Below are positions 50,501-62,100 of a stretch of DNA of 64,000 nt, in pieces (position 1 is the stretch's first letter; each line of letters starts with the position of its first letter). The notes beneath the pieces are model-generated. The model was not told where the DNA came from and searched no databases. It saw only the letters and a list, made by a program, of their open reading frames with translations. Location of the stretch: positions 310,001 through 374,000 of the forward strand of contig CAJHZI010000649.1 of assembly GCA_905160935.1 (NCBI GenBank). The letters are read 5' to 3'. The translations under genes and the position numbers were made by a program. This DNA comes from Enchytraeus crypticus. Its lineage: Eukaryota > Annelida > Clitellata > Enchytraeida > Enchytraeidae.

Positions 50501-52207
50501 TTCTACCAACTATGGACTTTCCACGTTCAATGCAGGCCGCAGCATTATGTGCACATCCGACTTCTAAATGTGCATAATATACCGAATTAGCTTTCTGATT
50601 AAAATTACACATACCGGGCTAATAATAAATTCTCCGATTGAATTTAGAAATGTTCCGCGGTAAAAACACCTAGGCAAGCCATAACTCAGGCAAGAGAAAA
50701 AAAACAGGATTTTATGTTTACTTGATCTGAAAAAAACCTTTATTTCAAAACATCTATATTTTTATTTGGTACATCATAATGTCTACGGCGTCTGGCGGAA
50801 GGATAGCCAATCTTCAAATAACGTTAAGCTTCAATTCGCTATTGTGTTCTGCCAAGAACAGGTCCAAGAATATATTCCCAAAAACAGTCTGCTTTTGAAC
50901 TCTGTAGGAGCAACGCACCTGACCAACAAAGTGATGACATCAAAATGGCTAACCCTTTATCACATTTGTATGTCTAAAGTATAGTTTGGAATAATGTGGC
51001 TTCAGAGATGATGTCGCATTGTCGGCCTCAGCTCTTATTACGCGAGCAACTTACGGTTGGTCTATTTTGTAATGCTACTGACATAACACGATAACACGGG
51101 CAATGCTTGGGCAATGCTTGAATTAAAACTGGCATCTCATATGCCAAAAATGAAATGGAAGAAGATTTACAGATATAATGTCTTACCCGTTGAATGAATC
51201 AGTGGAGCGCAGACATTAATGTAATATCGTATTGTATCGTCCCCTCCCTCAACCTCGTAATTATCATCTCTCAGCGTCAGTCCGCTCAAATCGTACGTTA
51301 ATCCTTTAGAGTCAGTTAGACTGCATTCTGAAACACTGCGAAATCAGCCACACGAAATTAACTACTAATCATACAAATATACATTTTCTACCGTAAGTAA
51401 TACTTCATACACTGCGAAATCAGCCATAGGAAAATAACTAATAATTCACAGGTCAATACTCTGGCGTATGTTGTACAGCATCCTGACATTGTGTGGAGTG
51501 AGACACAGTTAAATCTAAAATACTGACAGCAACATGTGCTAGAGGTCTTTGTACGTTGCGCATCAGTCGCTGGTGATATCTGTGATCTAATCTTCCCCAC
51601 AGCGAATAAGGCATACATTGTATATCAAAACTTTCAGTGAAAGGCAAAAATTTGCAACAGATTGGATTTAGCACTTTGAGATATGTTACGCTTAAGATAA
51701 AAAAGCAATACATAGTCGGCGCAAATGATAAAAATAATACGGGAAAATAGTCATGAGAGAGATATATATATATGTTTAGTATTTAAAGTTCAAACTCTAA
51801 AACACCAAATGCACTGACACCAAACCAAAAATGGAGAAACATAAGAAAGATAAAAGTAGAGAGGCATACTTACAAAAAAAAACTACTTACGAGACACATT
51901 TCAACCAGACTGTACTTAAAATTAAGTATATTGCGATAACGGAGCTCACGAAAATGGTACTATAAAACGAGAAACTTACGAAAAATCAGCGCAAGCTAGA
52001 GATGTTTCAAACTGAAACCAGTGCTGACATTTTGTTGATCTGCTAGACAGATACGTCGGTTCTTTGCCGAAAGTAGTTGCGTCATGCACACAGATGAACG
52101 AAACGGTTGTCTCGTATGTCCTGTCTCCCTCGCACGAGACATCTGACTTGTAGTGCAGCTCCAGTTTACCCTCATCATACAGCAGCTCATCGTTAAAGTT
52201 ACCTAAC

Positions 52208-52243
<36 letters not shown>

Positions 52244-52459
52244 GCTCCAGTTTACCCTCATCGAACAGCAGCTCATCGTTAAAGTTACCTAGCATCAATC
52301 AATCAATTAATCAATCAATCAATCAAGCAGCTCCAGTTTACCCTCATCATACATCAGCTCATCGTTAAAGTTACCTAACATCAATCAATCAATCAATCAT
52401 GAAGCAGCTCCAGTTTACCCTCATCATACTGCAGCTTATCGTTAAAGTTACCTAACATA

Positions 52460-52494
<35 letters not shown>

Positions 52495-52630
52495 CAAGCA
52501 GCTCCAGTTTACCCTCATCATACATCAGCTCATCGTTAAAGTTACCTAACATCAATCAATCAATCAATCATCAAGCAGCTCCAGTTTTCCCTCATCATAC
52601 TGCAGCTTATCGTTAAAGTTACCTAACATA

Positions 52631-52661
<31 letters not shown>

Positions 52662-52947
52662 CAAGCAGCTCCAGTTTACCCTCATCATACTGCAGCTCAT
52701 CGTTAAAGTTACCTAACATCAATCAATCAATCAATCAATCAATCATCAAGCAGCTCAAGTTTACCCTCATCATACTGCAGCTCATCGTTAAAGTTACCTA
52801 ACATCAATCAATCAATCAATCAATCATCAAGCAGCTCAAGTTTACCCTCATTATACTGCAGCTTATCGTTAAAGTTAATTAACATAAATAAATCAATTAA
52901 TCCAGCTTACTCTCATCGAACAGCAGCTGATCGTTGATGTTACTAAC

Positions 52948-52986
<39 letters not shown>

Positions 52987-53103
52987 CAGCTTACCTTCAT
53001 CGAACAGCAGCTGATCGTTAAAGTTACCTAACATCAATCAGTCAATCAATCAATCACTCCAGCTTATCCTCATCATACAGTAGCTGATCGTTAGTTACCT
53101 AAC

Positions 53104-53141
<38 letters not shown>

Positions 53142-56100
53142 GAGCTCCAGTTTACCCTCATCATACTGCAGCTCATCGTTAAAGTTTCCTAACATAAATC
53201 AATCAATCGATGATTAATCGCAAATCAATCTGTCAATTAATCAGCCAAATAATAAATAAATCAATTAATTAACCAGTTAATCAATCAACCTATTAATCAA
53301 TCAACTACACAGTAAATCAATCAATCAGACAGTTAACCAATCACTCAATTAACCGACCACTTACTAAATCAGTTAATTAATGAGCCAGTCGAGAAATCAA
53401 TTATTCACCAAATCAAGAAATAATGAGTGATCAAACTTAGAACATATAAAGGAGTCATGACCTTCTCTATCTTCATTACTTTGACTTTGAAAGAGAGAAA
53501 TCATCTAGGAACACCTTTCAAGCATAGGTTACCACTATGAGGTTTTCAAGCAAAAGATCGCGTAGTGCACCTGTTACTAGAACAGATATATTGCATTATA
53601 CGTCGTCTGGCCTGACCATTAAATACAAAGCCTCGTGCTTTCAGTTTAGAATTTAAGTAGCTACTTGCTATTTAATGTATCTGTAATGTATCTACATTAC
53701 TACGGCCACTAGTGACTAAGTACTGACCTACATTACTACCGTTACTGACCTACATTACTACCGCCACTAGTGACTAAGTACCGACCTACATTACTACCGC
53801 CACTAGTGACTAAGTACTGACCTACATTACTACCGCCACTAACCTACATTGCTGTCGCTACTGACCTACATTACTACGGCCACTAGTGACTAAGTACTGA
53901 CCTATATTCAGCCACTTGTTGTCTGCACGCAGACATGCTCCCACCGCTGAGTCCGAGCAGCCTCCCTGCACCTCACTGCCTGACAGACCCCCGCAAATGT
54001 TCAACGTAAAGTTACCCACATTGTAGCCTGCCTGCCTGAACAGGCTACTCACGTTGTAGTCTAAGTGGTACAGTGGATTGCTTACAGAACAAACTCTGCC
54101 TTTTACCGTCTAGAGAAGAAAGAGCATTACGATATGATAGGATAATCTTTAATTCACGAAATTCACAAAGCAATCCTTAAATATTAGGTTTTTAACGTGA
54201 ATATGGACATACGGGCCCAAAAGTGCTGACATATGCCCAAGAGAATAGAAGAAAAGTGATATAAATGCAAATAAAACTTATTAATAGAATGCATATAAAA
54301 ACGAATCGGTTCAAATATGAAGTATATTAGTATAAGTAAGAAGTATTGTAATAATAAATTATTATTTAATTATTTAGAATGTTCAACAAAACTCCAGATA
54401 ATCGTTAAACTAGGATTCAACGGATGATGAAGATGATGCTCACCAAAGGAGTTTAAAACCATGTACAGTCCACAAACGTATTCAGCAAAATGAAGCTTTC
54501 CTTAAATTATTTTAAACTCAACCACAAAGCAAAAGACAGATTTAATCAAATATAGTGGCTGAGTCATGACACATAGCTTAACTATCGAGCAGTGAACCGA
54601 CGTGAATCCAATGTGCTTAATTCAGAGACAAGCTCATCTACTAATAAGTAATCTCTATAAATTATAAAATAGACACTACACTGGCCACTCACAATTTCTA
54701 ACCGTTTCCTTTACGATGTAGCTGCCAATAATTTTTTTCGATTGAAGCAATGGCAATACAAGTATTTGCATTATAAATATAGAATGAAAAAGATATCTCA
54801 TATCACAGGAGCAGCAAAGTACAGCCAATAGATAAATAAAAGCTACATTCTCTGGGGTGTGGCTTTTCTTCGCTAAAAGAGTAAATCCAAGTTCGAGATA
54901 TATACCATGGCACTGGTCTGAGCCGGTGGCTTGTTGGAAAGTTGTTCGACAGTGAATCAGTAGACTCCGCGCTAAAATTCAGTTCTCTTCCCGACACTGA
55001 CACGCTATGGTGTAGGAAACTTACGCTAAACTTGGCCTTTGCTTCTTATTGTTGAAAATTGTATAAGATATAAATAGAAACCTTCAGTGGGCAGGCAAAT
55101 GGTGTGGACCATTGTATAATATATTCGCAACTGTCAGTTTCTCTCTGGAATATTGGATCTCTCTGTAACATTCAATTGAACGCTATTTTCGTTAGATTCA
55201 ATCAATCAATCAATCACAAACTTAATTAATTACGAAATCAATCAGTTAGAATTGAGATGTGGTTCCTCATCAGAAGTCGATGTTAGGGACGTCCTGAGTT
55301 TAATTTGCAATCACAAGAAATTATCGACCAGCATTATCCATATCAATATTATAATCTATCAATATTACCACATTACAAATCAGTCATAAACGACAAATGA
55401 ATATTAAGCTAGATAGAGGTAGACCACAACTGGCGAGGGATGCGGTAACTAAGAAGGACATGAAAAACAGGAGATTGACTGATGATATGGTGTGGGACAG
55501 AGAGGACTGGAGAAAGTCTATTCGTATCCCGACCCTGGTTAAACTGGGATTTAAGGGAAGATGATGATGATTGTTTGTTGATTGATTTATTGATTGATAT
55601 ATTAATTGATAGATGGATCGAAAGCTCGATTGTCTGACTGATGAACTGACTAACTTGCCTGCATGGTTATTGATAGAATGATTTATTGATTGAATGACAG
55701 AGTGTTAGATAGATGCAGTTTTGAAGCTACCTGCGTATCAGAGCAGATGAAGATGATCCTCATGCTGCGCCTAGCTTCCCTTGACGTGCCCTTATGACAT
55801 AGATCACCCTGTGTGTACAGTATCGTCACCACGCCCCCTTCATTGACCGTGGGCGGCTGGGTGGGGTAGCCCACACTGTAAGCGCCATCTGGTGTGATCT
55901 GACAGCCGGCAACTGGTCCTCCTGTAGTATAGTAGTAATACAATAAGTAATATATTATAAAGTGTATATTATACTTCAGTTATAATTTAGTTATTGTATA
56001 TATTATACAGACTTTGAGTATGAATATATACCTTGAACCTGCCACTTGGCAGTGCACTGAAGAGAGAATATGTAATTCTGATTTTTGTTCATATGATTTC

Positions 56101-59100
56101 ACACATGACAACCGCATGTGCTACAGAGATTCCTTGCTTAGTTGCTGTTTTGTATCGTTTCATTATTTCCTCCTACCTCTCCACGATTGTAATTGTTGCC
56201 TTGGACAGCGCACTGATGGTCACCGGCGTGGATTAGGAGAAGTCTTCCAACACCCTGGGGTTTTTGTTTCATTCAAAGCTGTCAACACTAGATATTCCAA
56301 GGTGGTCAGCCATCCATGTATGAACCGAGCCCGACGTTGCTTAACTTTGTCCTCAGACACGCAACTAAACCAAATGTGCTAAATGCCGCCCAAAATACAG
56401 TAGTATTATGTTAGAGTCATAATATGAGCAGAACGTGCATTTTGTTAACCAATCATGATATCAAAGAATCGGTAACTGTAGTTTCCAATTATGCTTTCCA
56501 ATTATGCAAGCTAGGTTTTCTGGAAAATTTATAGAATTATGAATTTATGATGAATAAATAATGCAAGGGAAAAGTCTTAAAGGAAGACCACGCCATGGGA
56601 TGTTGGAAGCTTTGTAACAAATTCATATAAAGAGATGAAAAGGAAGGCTGAGGACAGAATTGGTAGGAAGAGTTATACGCCATGGACCTGCCGTTAGGCA
56701 GTGCATTAGAAAAAGATGATGGAATTAGTCCAATTTGCAACGAATATATGCATTGGATAACTCAAAATTCATTACTCATTTTTTAAGCCGCAATGTATTA
56801 GTGATGATCCGATCTTATCGGAGTAGATCATTATTACATTGTATTTGTACTTCTATACATGTTATATGTTATATGGAAGACAGAGAAGACAGATAAGAGT
56901 GGAGGCGTTATATACCGTGGACCTGCCAGTAGGCAGTGCACTAAGAGAGAGAGATATGTTATATGTTACACTTGTATTGATTGGAAGTCTGACACTTTCG
57001 TCTAGGCCTTTTTTCATAGCAATGAAACTGAATACAAAAAACAAAAAACTTCCTTTTAGCGTGCCTTATCCCAATTCGGGGTCGACACGGAGAGGACTGG
57101 ATAGGAAATGGAACATTAAGGTCGGCTATCCATCGGCCTAACACCACCAAGTGTACACGACTAGGTTTTTTTTCATCCCTCGGAAGAGAAAAACCCACGT
57201 CGCTACGCAGTCTCGAACCCGCGACCTCTCGTTTAAGAGGCGAGCTCTCTACCCACTGTGCCACGAGGCGTTCCTCAAAAAACCTACAAAAAACACGAAA
57301 AACCTACAACACAAACAAACCTGGACAACTTTCTCCACCTGTAGTACTCTTCACCGGACCGCATACGTTGAACAGGTATTTATTTTTTCCATCTGACACA
57401 CTCCAGCTTTCATTACCACTACGCTGTAGAGGCAGCAGATCATATTTTTTGCCTTCACTACTAAAAGCGTGACAGTCCACTGACGTAGTGCGGCAGGCAA
57501 GAGGTGTTTTGACGTCGAAATAGTTCTCAGTTCTTCCTCCATCCAGTATCTTATAGTCGACAAACATCGGTTGAATGGCTGCTGTAGAGCGTTCTGGGTA
57601 ATGGCATATAAAGCGCAAGATTACAGAGTCCTTTTCTCCTGAATCAATAAAAATAATAAAATATAAGCTAATTACTAATGAACGATTAGAAAATTTAAAA
57701 TAACTCTGACAGATATATTAGCCTAAAATACGTTTAATTATTGAAATAAAAAAAAATAAGTAAAGTAGAATAAATTAAGTCGAAATTCGGCCCGTAACCA
57801 AGCAAAATGTTTTTTAAAAAGGTCTATGGATTATATCAAAATGGGCTTACCTCATTCTGATAAGTCTTGTAATAAATAAAAACGAAGTATAAATAAACAG
57901 AATTCACAGAGCAAAGCATTGCAATGCAAGCATTGCAATGAAGAAATGGAAAAAGGCAATATAACAAATCTGCTAATATTTCCTCTCAAAAAATTTCATT
58001 GGATCGTTAGAGACTACACAAACCAGTAGACCAGTTTCCTATCCACCGTTTCATACGAGAGTTTGTAAGTAATCAAACCGGCATAGACCAGTTGACGCTG
58101 CTTATCATTAGTTCCATTAAAAAGTAATGAAGTAAAAAGCGGTATAGACCAACTGAGGCTACTTATCATCCAGTTTCACATGAGAGTTTGGAAGTAATCA
58201 AACTGGTATAGACCAGTTGACGCTGTTTATCATTCAGTTTCACTAAAGAGTTATGAAGTAAATAAACCGGTATTGACCAGTTGAGGCTGCTTATCGTCCA
58301 GTTTCATTAATGAGTTAGTAAGTAAAACAAACCGGTATAGACCAGTTGAGGCTGCTTACCAACCACAAATATTCATTTGAGAGTTAGAGAGAAAACAAAC
58401 CGGTATAGACCAGTTGAGGCTGCTTATCAACCAGTTTCATGTGAGCGTTAGAGAGTTTGGCCACTGGAATGCCATTACCATCACACACAGCAGTATCTTC
58501 ACCGCAGGACTTCACTGAGTCGCAGATATTTATCTAAAAATATATATAACAAGTATCTTCTTCTTCAGTGCACTGCCAAGTGGCAGGTTCAAGGTACATA
58601 TTCATACTCAAAGTCTGCTTTCTCGCTCCATAAGAGCACTCCTTAGACCAACAAAAGTCTATGCCTTATCCATACCTTATGTAGCCTATAGCTTGGGAAA
58701 AATATGGCTTCTGAGGTGGTTTTTCTTGTTGCCTTCCTCAGTTAGGTGGATTAATTACCATTTATCCACCTAACTGAGGAAGGCAACGAGAAAAACCACC
58801 CAGTTCGGGTGGTTTTTCATTTATATGAGGGAAAATATTTCATGGTGAGGTGGGTCCCCTCTTGCCATCCTCAGCTCCTGCCTTTCGTCGTCTCTTACGT
58901 ACACGCAGCAGATTGTTTGCGGTCGCCCTATTCTGCAGTGGTCCAACCACACCCGAGCATAACAAGTATAGCTTTGACTATAATATATGTTTAAAATATG
59001 GCAAAGAGTCTTCCAAGTTGAATTCAGGAAAGCAAAGAATCGTCCAGAAAAACCGCAACTGTTTTGAAAGTCAGCCAAAGATAAGCGATTAGTAATTAAT

Positions 59101-62100
59101 CAAAATTGTAAAAATAACCAAATCTCACACCGAATGTTAGAGTTTAATTATATTAATATTAAGGAGCCATAAAATTAATGATAGTAATATGATTCAAAGA
59201 ATTCTAAAGCAGTTTATAGGAAAGTTCACAAGGCACAGTAATTGTATGCAAGATTAGGATACTTTGAGCTGAAATTACACAGAAAAACAACAGCAATAAT
59301 CATTAGAGTGTCCATAACTAAGGAATCGAAGTCAATCCGAGCAGCAAAAATCAAAAGGTCTAAAAATGGTGCAAATTAAATATCCACAAACCCAGTTCAA
59401 AGACAGATTGAAATAACGCAATTAATAGTATATTGACAACAATTTAATATTATTTATATTAATAGCAATTTATAATCATTATATTGATCGAAATAATGCA
59501 ATAAAACAATAAAAAGATCAATTTAAACAATACCAACCTTCCATGACTCTTTATCACTGACTTTAACGCTATAGAAGCCCTCTTCATTCTTCGCTTTAAG
59601 TGCAGACATATCGTAGGTGTAGCCAGACAAGCTGTCAGTCACGCTACAGGCTCCGCCCATTAAACTAGTATTTCGTGCACAGGCGTGAGAAGTGCGCCAC
59701 ATTATCACGTATGCACAGTCGCCGCTACGTGTGCCCATTAATGGGCCTTCGTTCTGCATAGACACAGCAAGAATCTAGCTTAGCCAATTCATTCATTCAT
59801 TAGCCTAATAAGTCAAGTAATACAACTTTAAAATACATAACTAAGATGAGAAAAGTAAAGATTTATTGGATTGAATTCATTTCCTCAATAAAGTTGATAT
59901 TTGATTTGGTCTGAACAATGGACTGTCACTAGTCAGTGGAAGACTTCTTTCATAACACCGGGTTGGTGTGAAATAAAGACATAAATCATTTTCACATAGC
60001 ACTGCGCAAAACTTCCACCAGTCCAACGGAGAAACACATTCTCTCTGAATCACTCTCTCTTGATATGTATATTGCTGGAATGAATGTGCTTTAAATTGAC
60101 CAAATCTGGAATAGTTACACTGTAGTTTGATGATACTTGGTTCATCGCAGTTTCATGCTCTGCAATGCTCAATGTTTTATCTTTACATTTTGGATGAATG
60201 ATATTCCATGAAATTACGACGGTGTCAAGGCCTGATCAAAGAGCTTCTTACATTTCTTCTGTGCTTTAGTCATACTGGCTGCTGCAGTCATACTGGCTGC
60301 TGCAGTCATACTGGCTGCTGCAGAGGCAGTATACTATTAACAGCGCAATTTACGGGTTGTTTGAGTACTCCTAGAATAGGCTTCATGATAAATTTGATTA
60401 TTAATGGAACTTTTAATAAACTTGTATTAATTATACATTTATAGAAAAATTAAAAAAAACTATTGCAGATAGAAATTTTTTTGTGTGATTTATACTGTCA
60501 TTTTAAGCCGCTATTTAAATCATCATTTAAATCGACTGATTTAGATCATCTCAACCCTGATGATATTGGTGGCAAATCAACATTCATAAACTGAGTCTGC
60601 CATAATTCATTTCTTGCAGGATATGCGAACCTTGGAACTCCTTACCAGACAGTGTTGTTTTAGCAAATAATGTCAAATCTTTTAAAAGCCAACTGAAAGA
60701 TTTTGATTTTAATAAGTTTTTAATTTTTAAATCCAGTACCAAAAGTGACTGAAGTATATATATATATATATATATTTCTAGATTTATTGGTATGGACTGC
60801 AATGCATGTTCATTTTAAGATGATTACTGATTAGTTATACAATTAAAACAAACGTACGTAATATTTTAAGATTTTGTATATGCTGGTGTTTTAAGTTTTA
60901 TTCGTAAATAGATTTTAATGTACTAAGCTACTTTTTCCTGCTAATGTGTAGGGCTATTTTGAAGTAAGTAATATTATGCTTAGATTGATTGTCTTGATTG
61001 CTAAAAACTTTTAACTGCTTTATTTGATTTATTTTGCTATATGTGTTAGGGCACATGTTAGTGCCTTCGTGGTCTTTGTGTCCTTTTTCACTTTATCTCC
61101 ATGTATTTCTGGTGTACGATCTTACCGAAGTGAAATAAACGTGATTCAATTCAATTCAAAAATTGTAAACATTGCGAGGTACGTCAATGATTAAGATCAG
61201 ACTTACTCCAAGTGGTAATAGATAAAGGCAAAACTACTAATATCAAAGACGTGTACGTTTAAGTTTACAGGTAACCATAAAGTAGCTAAACTAGAACTGA
61301 ACGAGTTTGCTCAAGATAATTCCATGTCATCATCATCATCATCTTCCCTTGAATCCCAATTTAATTAGGGTCGGGATATGAATGGGCTGTCTCAAATTCT
61401 CTCTGTCCTACACCATATATAATATATGGGATTGGCTGGTAGTGTGGTGAAGGACAGAGAGGCTTTGAGACAGTATATTTGTATTCCGACTCTGATTAAA
61501 CTGGAATTCAAGGGAGGAGGATGATGATGATGAGTATTAGATATTTCTCTACGACATACCGCTGCATTCCTGTCACACATGAGCAGTAGACGAGTCGAGT
61601 AACTGACGTTCGAAGCACTGTCACAGATATCTCCATTCACATAATCCAAAGCTATAGACCCATCTGACTGAATTGTGGGTCCACCTGATAACTGACCAAG
61701 ATTATGTTCAGTCTCCTGCAATCAATCAATCAACCAATCAATCAATCAAAGATTTAATTTTTTTAAATTACATATAGAATTATACTTGATCTACTCTATC
61801 ATTTATTTTATTATTTAATTATAAATTACTTATTATTAATAAATTTATGCTGTAATTACAGACGTCTGGATGTCATATCGCCTCAATCGAATAAAGCAAG
61901 GTAATTAGACTACCCGCAGAAGAGTTGTTAGTTAGAAAAAACAATTAAGTGGCAAGATTTCCGTTAATCAGGAATTCGGAGCGATTACGCGATTAACGAT
62001 AAATCGAAATATTGTTTAAGTCCCGACAAGACTCAATACCCCTCGCCGTGCAGTTGCATTAGTAAGTTCCTAAGAAACACATGCAGCTTATAGTTGACTA

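Noticed and set aside
54803-55003. Candidate small receptor exon (ECSFYLSIGC)
   Set aside because: Cys spacing does not fit CxYxFxWxTxxAC; the exon at 55082-55162 fits motif, splice sites and phase.
57190-57275. tRNA gene
   Set aside because: The cloverleaf is incomplete and continues into a SINE body; it is the head of a SINE.
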